A DNA stretch of 5,213 nt from assembly GCA_900540005.1 (NCBI GenBank), contig UQEM01000161.1, forward strand, positions 1 to 5,213, written 5' to 3'. A program made the position numbers and the translations under genes. This document shows positions 1-5,213 of this stretch, in pieces. The notes beneath the pieces were generated by a model, which had not been told where the DNA came from, did not search any database, and was given only the letters and a program-made list of their open reading frames with translations. Each line of letters begins with the position of its first letter. Within the stretch, counting starts at the first letter, position 1. The stretch is from an uncultured Ruminococcus sp. (lineage in GTDB: Bacteria > Bacillota > Clostridia > Oscillospirales > Ruminococcaceae).

Positions 1-53
1 CGGTGGACTGTTTTTTAAGAGGGAACGCCCTGCAAGTGAGGGCGTTCCCTTAT
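1..53. repeat. Left copy of a 53-bp inverted terminal repeat with an internal hairpin
   Basis: This copy contains a perfect 12-bp inverted repeat, AGGGAACGCCCT (20-31) and AGGGCGTTCCCT (39-50), around a 7-nt loop (32-38). It is preceded by a T6 run (11-16) and the edge sequence CGGTGGACTG. Read in reverse complement it matches 5159-5211 at 52 of 53 positions; the only difference is in the loop (T at 37). Identity stops abruptly at 53/54. It lies outside the terminator-like hairpin of the neighbouring gene and no coding sequence overlaps it. The hairpin lacks a following T tract in either direction, so it is not a good intrinsic terminator. It is best read as one copy of a dispersed intergenic palindromic repeat (REP or MITE-like); that class assignment is inference. 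Confidence 0.9.
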
Positions 54-76
54 TAGAGTTATGTTTCTTGACAAGC

Positions 77-104
77 AACGCGCACCATTATGGTGCGCGT
101 TTTT
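77..104. terminator. Terminator-like hairpin after the phosphodiesterase gene, possibly bidirectional
   Basis: An 11-bp perfect stem (77-87 with 91-101) closes a 3-nt loop and is rich in CGCG pairs. It starts 7 nt beyond the phosphodiesterase stop codon, so it probably ends that minus-strand transcript. The uninterrupted T run (100-104), however, follows the stem on the plus strand. On the minus strand the stem is followed only by the interrupted tract TTGCTTGT. It may therefore also stop a plus-strand transcript arriving from outside the window. Confidence 0.7.
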
Positions 105-108
105 GCTG

Positions 109-1917
109 TTATCGGAAAATGTGTTCGAGTACGTTGAGAATGGTATCGCCGACACTTCTGGAGTCTATCGCTTCAGAGACTTTATCAGGACGGTTTGTGA
201 TGATGTTGTCAACGCCGAGGCTAACCATCTGCTGTATTTCAAGCGGTCTGTCAACTGTCCATACAAAGACCTTCTTGCCGTTTAGATGAGCGGTATTGAC
301 CACGCTCTGATTTACGAAAATATAGTTCATGCTCACCGCGTCTATGTTTTTTAGCTGTGAGTATGAGGTAGAGGTGGCAAGGTTTGCGATAAGTCCCGTT
401 TTGATTTTCGGGTCAAGCTTTTTCACGGTCTTGAGCGCAGGATAGGAGAATGACGTGACATAGCACGAACTGCGTATACCGTACTCGTTTATCAGCTCCA
501 CGACTTTTTCAGCGGTGGCGGCAACATTTCCGTGCCGCTTTATCTCAATGTTTATCATGATGTCGTCGCCGATAAGGTCGAGAACTTCCGAAAGCTTGGG
601 GATTCGCTGATCGTCGAATTCTCCGTCCTTGCCAAACCACGAGCCTGCGGAAAACTGCTGCAATTCATCATAGGTGAAACTGCTAAGCTTACCCGAGCCG
701 TCAGTGGTTCGGTCAATAGTATCATCGTGAAATACCACAAGTTCGCCGTCTTTGGTGAGCTGAACGTCAAGCTCGATGTAATCAGCGCCGCTGTCGAGAG
801 CCGCCTGAAAAGCCGCGAGTGTATTTTCGGGCGCAGCCGTTGAAAAGCCGCGGTGTGCAGTTACCTGTGTGTGCGGGATAAATCCAAGATTCAGATTGAT
901 GTTGCCCTTGTACATAGCACGCAGGTAGCTGATGTTGGTGACTAAGGCTGCCGCCGCGAGACTTGTGATAACGACCGCCGTGATCTTTTTGTTGTGCTTG
1001 TCACGGGAGGTATCTGGGAGTTTGATATTTTCATTCGTGTCCGCAAGAAATTTTCCCGTAAGCATACACATAATTGCAGGAGCGGAGAAAAACGCCGATA
1101 TAGCGGTGAAAACCCGACCTGCGTAGATAAGGACTTTCAGCGAAGTTCTGAACGCGTCGTTCGGTTTTGAAAAGCCCTTTATGACAAAGACTATGATAAA
1201 GCTTATTCCGAATGTAAGAACGGCGATAGCCGCAAGCATAAAGAGACTCCACAGGAGCAGAAAGGCGAGCATTTTCAGCTTGTGACCCTTTATCGTCTGC
1301 TTGCTCTGCTTAATGCATTCGCGGAACGGTTTGTCGGTAAGCACGAGATAGTGCAGGCTGTAGGCTTTGCTTGCTATCAGGAGCACGAAAAGCAACTGTA
1401 TCAGGATATACGAGAGGATAGCCATTCCGCTGCCGAACCGATTAAGCATTTTTTGCAGTATCGGCATGAGCGGCGCGAGGAAAATTCCCGAGGCGATAGT
1501 GAACTGCGCCATTGGCATAAAGAGCATGAACAGCGAGAAACTGCCTATACCGGAGCCGTGAAAGCATTTTTTGAATGAGTGCAGTCCTGTCCGGAACATT
1601 CCGATAACGTTCATTTTCTCGTGCCTGATGTAGCAGGCGTAGCAGCCCGTAAGCGCGGAAAGCTCCACAAAGGAGAAGAAAGCCGCAAAGAAAAGTATCA
1701 TCAGCAGAGCGACGAGCGTCAGCGGATTTTTCAGGTAGACGAGCAGGTTGTCGTCTGTGAGGTAGCTCAGTCCCGCGATCTTCATGGTGAATTTCAGTAT
1801 CACGGCGAGCAGGGGAGCTCCGATAGCTGTCATGACAAGCTTGATGAGAAGCTCAAATATAGTAACGTGGACGAATGCCTTGCAAAAGGCAGCCGCTGAT
1901 TTAAAAAAGTTCTTCAT
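109..1917 (-). CDS. Membrane-anchored glycerophosphodiester phosphodiesterase (602 aa)
   Basis: The enzyme is predicted to hydrolyse glycerophosphodiesters to glycerol-3-phosphate and an alcohol. Residues 1-335 form a hydrophobic domain with about seven candidate membrane segments (roughly 18-43, 64-90, 125-152, 164-187, 213-247, 262-288, 312-332), as in the GPDPase membrane-domain family. Residues 350-585 are a complete GDPD catalytic barrel. It shows HRG (355-357), PENT (363-366), the metal-ligand motif ELD (382-384), the second catalytic histidine in FHDD (H397), IEIK with E458, and the late FVWTVD and ITNRPD motifs. H355 and H397 are the expected acid/base pair, and E382, D384 and E458 the expected metal ligands, by family knowledge. 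The gene is divergent from ppk1. The ATG at 1917 is the only plausible start, since the next Met lies inside the first membrane segment. It has no Shine-Dalgarno sequence and lies only 9 nt after a perfect -10 box. The physiological substrate (phospholipid head-group diesters or teichoic acid) and the side of the membrane the domain faces are not determined. Confidence 0.93.
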   Translation of the reverse strand: MKNFFKSAAAFCKAFVHVTIFELLIKLVMTAIGAPLLAVILKFTMKIAGLSYLTDDNLLVYLKNPLTLVALLMILFFAAFFSFVELSALTGCYACYIRHEKMNVIGMFRTGLHSFKKCFHGSGIGSFSLFMLFMPMAQFTIASGIFLAPLMPILQKMLNRFGSGMAILSYILIQLLFVLLIASKAYSLHYLVLTDKPFRECIKQSKQTIKGHKLKMLAFLLLWSLFMLAAIAVLTFGISFIIVFVIKGFSKPNDAFRTSLKVLIYAGRVFTAISAFFSAPAIMCMLTGKFLADTNENIKLPDTSRDKHNKKITAVVITSLAAAALVTNISYLRAMYKGNINLNLGFIPHTQVTAHRGFSTAAPENTLAAFQAALDSGADYIELDVQLTKDGELVVFHDDTIDRTTDGSGKLSSFTYDELQQFSAGSWFGKDGEFDDQRIPKLSEVLDLIGDDIMINIEIKRHGNVAATAEKVVELINEYGIRSSCYVTSFSYPALKTVKKLDPKIKTGLIANLATSTSYSQLKNIDAVSMNYIFVNQSVVNTAHLNGKKVFVWTVDRPLEIQQMVSLGVDNIITNRPDKVSEAIDSRSVGDTILNVLEHIFR

Positions 1918-1926
1918 AGTAATTTA

Positions 1927-1955
1927 ATTATACGACAACCTGTCCAAAAAGTCAA
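1927..1955 (-). promoter_or_regulatory. Sigma-A promoter of the phosphodiesterase gene
   Basis: On the minus strand, a -35 box TTGACT (1955-1950, five of six consensus bases) and a perfect -10 box TATAAT (1932-1927) are separated by exactly 17 nt. The predicted transcription start, about 7 nt after the -10 box, is the A at about 1920, leaving only about 3 nt before the ATG at 1917. No better promoter with a longer leader is visible further upstream on this strand. Confidence 0.8.
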
Positions 1956-1960
1956 GGCAA

Positions 1961-1986
1961 ACGCTGTATTTCGCCACGAAAAGCGT
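1961..1986. promoter_or_regulatory. Imperfect palindrome between the divergent promoters (candidate operator)
   Basis: The outer arms ACGCT (1961-1965) and AGCGT (1982-1986) and the inner arms TTTCG (1969-1973) and CGAAA (1977-1981) form an inverted repeat around CCA, with GTA unpaired on one side. It lies between the two -35 boxes, 5 nt from that of the phosphodiesterase gene and 18 nt from that of ppk1, a position suited to a regulator acting on either or both. I do not recognise the site as a known operator such as a Pho or LexA box, and short palindromes do occur by chance. Confidence 0.35.
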
Positions 1987-2004
1987 CAAATAAACTCACT
2001 TTGC

Positions 2005-2033
2005 TTGACAAGGAGTAAAAAAAGATGTATAAT
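2005..2033 (+). promoter_or_regulatory. Consensus sigma-A promoter of ppk1
   Basis: A perfect TTGACA (2005-2010) and a perfect TATAAT (2028-2033) are separated by 17 nt, giving full consensus at all 12 positions. The predicted start is near 2040, giving a leader of about 72 nt before the ppk1 ATG. That leader is A/T-rich, with one small 4-bp hairpin (2083-2086 with 2093-2096) just upstream of the ribosome binding site. A full-consensus promoter suggests strong basal transcription unless a repressor intervenes. Confidence 0.88.
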
Positions 2034-2100
2034 AAATGTGTATAAAATATTGACTTCCCCGATCGAAAAATATATTTAAAACGCCGCTTGTTCGGCAGAC

Positions 2101-2105
2101 AGGAG
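2101..2105 (+). promoter_or_regulatory. Ribosome binding site that fixes the ppk1 start
   Basis: AGGAG ends 6 nt before the ATG at 2112. An in-frame TTG at 2088 would add eight residues, but it has no such site and the added residues do not belong to the family N-terminus. Confidence 0.9.
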
Positions 2106-2111
2106 ACACAC

Positions 2112-4280
2112 ATGGAATATCTCGAAAACAGGGAACTTTCGTGGCTTAAATTCAATAAAAGGGTTCTTGAGGAGGCGGCTGATGAAAACACTCCGCTTCT
2201 GGAAAGACTTTCCTTTTCAGCTATATATCAGAGTAATCTGGACGAATTCTTCATGGTCCGCGTGGGTTCGCTCAGCGATTCGGCAAAGACCAACAGCAAG
2301 AAAAAGGACTCAAAAAGCGGCATGAACGCGGCTCAGCAGCTTGACGCGGTGTTTACGGCGGTGCGCAGAATGCAGCCCACAGTTGAGGACGCTTTTCATA
2401 AAACCGTGGACGCGCTCGCAGAGTACGGCTTTGAGCACGTTACCTTTGAGACTGCCGCAAAAGATGAGCTTACTTTCCTTGAACTCTACTTTAAGCGCGA
2501 AATAAAGCCGTTTATCTCGGGAAGTATCATCAACGACTCGCTGCCTTTCCCGTTCCTTAAAAACAAGGAGATCTACGCCGTGGTACAGCTCAGCTCGAAA
2601 AAAGAGAGCGCTGTCGGCATAATTCCCGTAAGTCATGACGAAAGCGAGCGCATTATCCAGCTTGGAAACGGCGGCAAGAGATTTATCCTTGAGGAGGAAG
2701 TCGTTCTGCATTTCGCCCACCTCATGTTCAAAAATTATAAGGTGCTCGACCGCGCTCTTATCCGCGTGACGAGGAGCGCCGATATCATGGTTTCGGGAAA
2801 CGGTGCGGATTTCCGCGAGAGAATGGAGGAACTTGTTGCAAAGCGCAAAAAGCTTGAACCCGTCCGTCTTGAAGTTTCGGACGATTTCAGCCGAGAGGCG
2901 CTCAATGTCATCTGCAAAAAGCTGAAGATAAAGAATGAAAGAGTTTTCACTTCGCACATTCCGCTTGATCTTTCCTACGTTTACGCTATACAGGATCTCG
3001 ATGACGACCCGAAACTCCATTTTGTGCCGCGTTCACCGAGAAAATCCGCGGCTCTTTCCGAGACAAGACCGATATTTGCCCAGATAAAGGCAAAGGATCT
3101 GCTGCTCAGCTATCCCTTTGAGTCGATGAACCTCACGTTTATCCGATTCTTACAGGAGGCTGCAAACGACCCCAAGGTCACATCTATAAAAATTACGCTT
3201 TATCGTCTTGCCAAGAGCAGCAAGGTGATCGATGCTCTCTGCACTGCCGCCGAGCAGGGCAAGGAAGTGCTTGTTATGATCGAGCTGCGAGCGAGATTCG
3301 ACGAGGCGAACAATATCAAGTGGTCGCGCCATTTGCAGAAGGCGGGCGTAAAGATAATCTACGGCCCGAAGGACTATAAGGCGCACTCCAAGCTGCTACT
3401 CGTAAAGAGACGCGCTCAGGGCGGCGGATTTGACTATGTTACGCAGATAGGCACGGGTAACTATAACGAAAAGACCTCCGCGATATACACCGACCTCATG
3501 CTCCTGACCGCGGACAGAGAGATAGCCGCAGATGCGGAAAATGTATTTAACTGCCTGCAAAACGGAACTTTTGTCGAGAGCACGAACAAGCTGCTCGTAG
3601 CTCCGCTGTGTCTGCGTCCGCCTGTTCTTGAAATGATGGACGAACAGATAAGAATTGCCAAAAACGGCGGAAAGGGCTATATTGCCGCCAAGATAAACTC
3701 TCTCTGCGACATGGTGATCATGGATAAGCTGGTAGAGGCTTCGCAGGCAGGCGTTAAGGTAGACCTTGTTGTAAGAGGTATCTGTTGCCTTATCGCAGGC
3801 GTTGAGGGATATACGGAAAATATCACAGTCCGCAGCATTGTCGGACGTTTCCTTGAGCACAGCCGAATCTTTATTTTCGGACGAGACGGCAAGGAGCAGA
3901 AAATTTACATCGGTTCGGCTGACTATATGCCGAGAAATACTATCCGCCGTGTTGAGGTTGCGGCTCCGGTCGAGGACGAGCGCCTGAAAAAGCGTATCCG
4001 CGAGATCTTTCGCACTCTCATGAGCGACAACACAAAGGCGCGTGTAATGCAGAGCGACGGAACTTACGTCCGCCTTACTCCTGCCGAGGGCGAAGAACCT
4101 GTCTGTGCGCAGGAGGTTTTGTATGACGATGCCTACAAGAGGATTGCGGAGAAGGAAGTAAAACAGGAGCGTATGCGCAAAAACCGTGAAAAGGGAAAGG
4201 CGAAAGCTTCCGCTAAAAAGAAAACGACTGCAAAGGACGCTTCGTCAGCCGGTAAGGGAAAAACACGCGGACGCTCGTAA
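2112..4280 (+). CDS. ppk1: Polyphosphate kinase 1 (722 aa)
   Basis: Ppk1 reversibly transfers the gamma-phosphate of ATP onto a growing inorganic polyphosphate chain through a phosphohistidine intermediate. The whole family fold is present: N domain (about 1-100, with ENRELSWL at 5-12 and SNLDEFF at 41-47), head domain (about 101-310) and the two phospholipase-D-like C domains (about 311-500 and 501-690). By alignment from memory with the E. coli enzyme, H425 in KAHSKLL is the phosphorylated histidine (H435). R365 and R395 match R375 and R405. Y459, R555 and H583 (in EHSRIFIFGR) match Y468, R564 and H592. The motif IGTGNYNEKT is at 446-455. No active-site residue is missing. The start at 2112 is supported by AGGAG and by the family N-terminus. 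Residues 681-722 form a Lys/Arg-rich, probably disordered tail beyond the catalytic core. No convincing terminator follows the gene, so some readthrough into the pssA-like gene is likely. Confidence 0.98.
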   Translation: MEYLENRELSWLKFNKRVLEEAADENTPLLERLSFSAIYQSNLDEFFMVRVGSLSDSAKTNSKKKDSKSGMNAAQQLDAVFTAVRRMQPTVEDAFHKTVDALAEYGFEHVTFETAAKDELTFLELYFKREIKPFISGSIINDSLPFPFLKNKEIYAVVQLSSKKESAVGIIPVSHDESERIIQLGNGGKRFILEEEVVLHFAHLMFKNYKVLDRALIRVTRSADIMVSGNGADFRERMEELVAKRKKLEPVRLEVSDDFSREALNVICKKLKIKNERVFTSHIPLDLSYVYAIQDLDDDPKLHFVPRSPRKSAALSETRPIFAQIKAKDLLLSYPFESMNLTFIRFLQEAANDPKVTSIKITLYRLAKSSKVIDALCTAAEQGKEVLVMIELRARFDEANNIKWSRHLQKAGVKIIYGPKDYKAHSKLLLVKRRAQGGGFDYVTQIGTGNYNEKTSAIYTDLMLLTADREIAADAENVFNCLQNGTFVESTNKLLVAPLCLRPPVLEMMDEQIRIAKNGGKGYIAAKINSLCDMVIMDKLVEASQAGVKVDLVVRGICCLIAGVEGYTENITVRSIVGRFLEHSRIFIFGRDGKEQKIYIGSADYMPRNTIRRVEVAAPVEDERLKKRIREIFRTLMSDNTKARVMQSDGTYVRLTPAEGEEPVCAQEVLYDDAYKRIAEKEVKQERMRKNREKGKAKASAKKKTTAKDASSAGKGKTRGRS

Positions 4281-4309
4281 GCCGGGCGGCAAATAATTTC
4301 GCTGATATG

Positions 4310-4338
4310 TTGCAATTTTCGCGGTAATATGATATAAT
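4310..4338 (+). promoter_or_regulatory. Extended -10 sigma-A promoter of the pssA-like gene
   Basis: TTGCAA (4310-4315, four of six consensus bases) and a perfect TATAAT (4333-4338) are separated by 17 nt. The TGA immediately before the -10 box makes an extended -10 element (TGnTATAAT). The predicted start is near 4345, giving a leader of about 119 nt. The third gene can therefore be transcribed independently of ppk1. Confidence 0.82.
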
Positions 4339-4344
4339 AAATGT

Positions 4345-4463
4345 TAGGCGTTTATTGTAATATACTGCCCCTGCATATGTGCAAAGGCGACTCTGTACGG
4401 TGCGAGTCGGGGCTTGATCCCCTCCCAAAGGGTTGGGGGAATACAAATTCTGAGGTTTTTATA
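4345..4463 (+). promoter_or_regulatory. Structured 5' leader of the pssA-like gene (candidate cis-regulatory RNA)
   Basis: The sequence allows a compact three-way junction. P1 is GCCCC (4367-4371) with GGGGC (4409-4413), P2 is TGCA-loop-TGCA (4372-4383), and P3 is GACTC (4389-4393) with GAGTC (4404-4408), stacked directly on P1. Downstream, CCCC-T-CCC (4419-4426) can pair with GGG-TT-GGGG (4430-4438) around AAA. The P1 3' strand GGGG (4409-4412) can instead pair with CCCC (4419-4422), so two folds compete. The ribosome binding site GAGG (4452-4455) and the ATG follow directly. I do not recognise a known riboswitch class, and no T tract follows the hairpins, so any control would more likely act on translation than on termination. 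The pairings are read directly from the sequence; the regulatory role is inference. Confidence 0.45.
4452..4455 (+). promoter_or_regulatory. Ribosome binding site that fixes the pssA-like start
   Basis: GAGG ends 8 nt before the ATG at 4464. In-frame ATGs at 4341 and 4377 lack any such site, and the first lies upstream of the predicted transcription start. Confidence 0.8.
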
Positions 4464-5105
4464 ATGATAGGATACTACAGCTACACGGTTATACTTACAT
4501 ATCTCAGCCTGATCTCATCAGTTACGGGAATGTTTCTTGCCGCAGGCTTTAACGGAATGCCGCCGCACCCTGAGTATGCGATAATCTGTCTCATGGTCTC
4601 GGGTCTGTGCGATATGTTTGACGGAAAAGTCGCGCGAACCAAGAAAAACCGCTCCGAGAGCGAGAAAAAATTCGGTATACAGATAGATTCGCTGTGTGAC
4701 GTGGTCTGTTTCGGTGTTCTGCCGTCAATAATAGGCTATTCCGTGGGAATGCGCAGTTGGTGCGATCTTCCCATACTGCTTATGTTCCCGACGTGTGCGG
4801 TCATAAGGCTTGCCTACTTCAACGTTGCCGAGGAGGAGCGTCAGAAAAAGACCTCCGAGACGCGCAAGACCTATGAGGGACTGCCTGTAACGAGTGTTGC
4901 GCTTATTCTGCCGCTGCTCTACAGCTTTCACAGGGACATCGGCGAGCATTTCCCCGCAGTTTACGGCGGAGCGCTCTTTCTCATCGCACTCGCGTTCATT
5001 ACCCGTTTCAAGGTCAAGAAGCCAAGCATGAAAACCATGCTCATCTTTGTTGGAGTCGGCGCGCTTGAACTTGTCTGGATGCTGTACAAAACAAAAACAA
5101 GATAA
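4464..5105 (+). CDS. pssA: PssA-like CDP-alcohol phosphatidyltransferase (213 aa), probably CDP-diacylglycerol-serine O-phosphatidyltransferase
   Basis: This membrane enzyme is predicted to transfer the phosphatidyl group of CDP-diacylglycerol to an alcohol, most likely serine, giving phosphatidylserine and CMP. The CDP-alcohol phosphotransferase signature is complete: D50, D53-G54-K-V-A57-R58, then G71, D75 and D79, the four aspartates that bind the metal and CDP. The segments RLAYFN (115-120) and YEGLPVTSVA (137-146) match the part of the family that separates PssA from PgsA-type enzymes. Hydrophobic stretches at about 8-28, 38-50, 80-95, 102-118, 143-153, 166-180 and 190-207 fit a polytopic membrane protein. 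Twelve residues separate R58 from G71, against the usual eight or nine. The chosen ATG follows GAGG; upstream in-frame codons fall in the structured leader and encode nothing PssA-like. The gene has its own promoter and a terminator 2 nt after the stop. Serine as the acceptor is not proved. Confidence 0.9.
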   Translation: MIGYYSYTVILTYLSLISSVTGMFLAAGFNGMPPHPEYAIICLMVSGLCDMFDGKVARTKKNRSESEKKFGIQIDSLCDVVCFGVLPSIIGYSVGMRSWCDLPILLMFPTCAVIRLAYFNVAEEERQKKTSETRKTYEGLPVTSVALILPLLYSFHRDIGEHFPAVYGGALFLIALAFITRFKVKKPSMKTMLIFVGVGALELVWMLYKTKTR

Positions 5106-5107
5106 CG

Positions 5108-5134
5108 AAATGCTCCCATAACGGGAGCATTTTT
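5108..5134 (+). terminator. Rho-independent terminator of the pssA-like gene
   Basis: A 10-bp perfect stem (5108-5117 with 5123-5132, core TGCTCCC/GGGAGCA) closes a 5-nt loop ATAAC. The T run at 5130-5134 overlaps the base of the stem. It begins 2 nt after the stop codon and would end transcripts from both the pssA-like promoter and any ppk1 readthrough. Confidence 0.9.
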
Positions 5135-5158
5135 CGGTTTGTCAGGTAAAGTAACTTC

Positions 5159-5211
5159 ATAAGGGAACGCCCTCTCTTGCAGGGCGTTCCCTCTTAAAAA
5201 ACAGTCCACCG
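5159..5211. repeat. Right copy of the 53-bp inverted terminal repeat
   Basis: This is the reverse complement of 1-53 with a single loop difference. The hairpin arms are 5162-5173 and 5181-5192, with loop CTCTTGC, followed by CTTAAAAAACAGTCCACCG towards the window edge. It starts 24 nt beyond the terminator of the pssA-like gene. Like the left copy, it sits outside the last terminator and overlaps no gene. Read outward from either flanking gene, the two copies have the same orientation. Confidence 0.9.
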
Positions 5212-5213
5212 GA

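Noticed and set aside
20..50. Left and right repeat hairpins as intrinsic terminators
   Set aside because: No T tract follows the stem in either direction; the T6 run precedes it. Separate terminator-like hairpins already lie next to both genes.
2050..2076. Second ppk1 promoter (TTGACT at 2050-2055 with TATATT at 2071-2076)
   Set aside because: The spacing is only 15 nt, and with 17 nt the -10 match falls to three of six. The full-consensus promoter at 2005-2033 is far better.
2088..2111. Upstream TTG start that would lengthen Ppk1 by eight residues
   Set aside because: It has no ribosome binding site, whereas AGGAG is ideally placed for the ATG at 2112, and family similarity begins at MEYLENRELSWL.
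2310..3020. Long open frame of 236 codons on the minus strand inside ppk1
   Set aside because: It lies antisense to well-conserved Ppk1 coding sequence, shows no recognisable domain and has no evident promoter or ribosome binding site; it is a codon-composition shadow.
4367..4438. Known riboswitch or tRNA-like element in the pssA leader (c-di-GMP, TPP, cobalamin, T-box or T-arm)
   Set aside because: The GCAAAGG and GGGGCTTGATCCCC segments look superficially similar to parts of known RNAs, but the defining conserved cores of those classes are absent.
4341..4463. N-terminal extension of the pssA-like protein from the ATG at 4341 or 4377
   Set aside because: The region carries a predicted structured leader. 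The 4341 ATG lies before the predicted transcription start, neither codon has a ribosome binding site, and the encoded residues do not resemble PssA.
1..5213. Transposon or integron-like cassette bounded by the inverted repeats
   Set aside because: There is no transposase, integrase or target-site duplication in view. The cargo is housekeeping-like, and repeats at exact sequence ends are typical of assembly breaks.

Overview
The window is a compact, plasmid-free-looking stretch of chromosome from what is most likely a low-to-mid GC Gram-positive Clostridia member. A gut or rumen Ruminococcus-type organism is my best guess. The guess rests on perfect or near-perfect sigma-A promoters, AGGAG/GAGG ribosome binding sites, the membrane-domain type of glycerophosphodiesterase, and the clostridial-looking CDP-alcohol phosphotransferase. 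No taxonomic marker gene is present, so this is inference.

Layout, left to right. A 53-bp repeat carrying a 12-bp hairpin stands at the extreme left edge (1-53). It is followed by a terminator-like hairpin (77-104). A membrane-anchored glycerophosphodiester phosphodiesterase lies on the minus strand (109-1917). A divergent regulatory region (1918-2111) holds two back-to-back sigma-A promoters and an imperfect palindrome between them. A class 1 polyphosphate kinase (ppk1) follows on the plus strand (2112-4280), then a 183-nt intergenic region with its own strong extended -10 promoter and a G/C-rich leader that can fold into a three-way junction. A PssA-type CDP-alcohol phosphatidyltransferase follows (4464-5105), then a rho-independent terminator (5108-5134). 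The same 53-bp repeat in inverted orientation ends the window (5159-5211). No stretch longer than about 300 bases lacks a gene.

The three genes share a phosphate and phospholipid theme. The phosphodiesterase would release glycerol-3-phosphate from glycerophosphodiesters, Ppk1 stores phosphate from ATP as polyphosphate, and the PssA-like enzyme makes an anionic or zwitterionic phospholipid from CDP-diacylglycerol. Whether they are co-regulated cannot be shown from the sequence.

The most interesting non-coding signals are the structured pssA leader, the near-leaderless architecture of the phosphodiesterase gene, and the pair of terminal inverted repeats. The repeats most simply look like copies of a dispersed element at which an assembly broke, and not like the ends of a transposon. 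I see no CRISPR array, transposase, toxin-antitoxin or defence system here.
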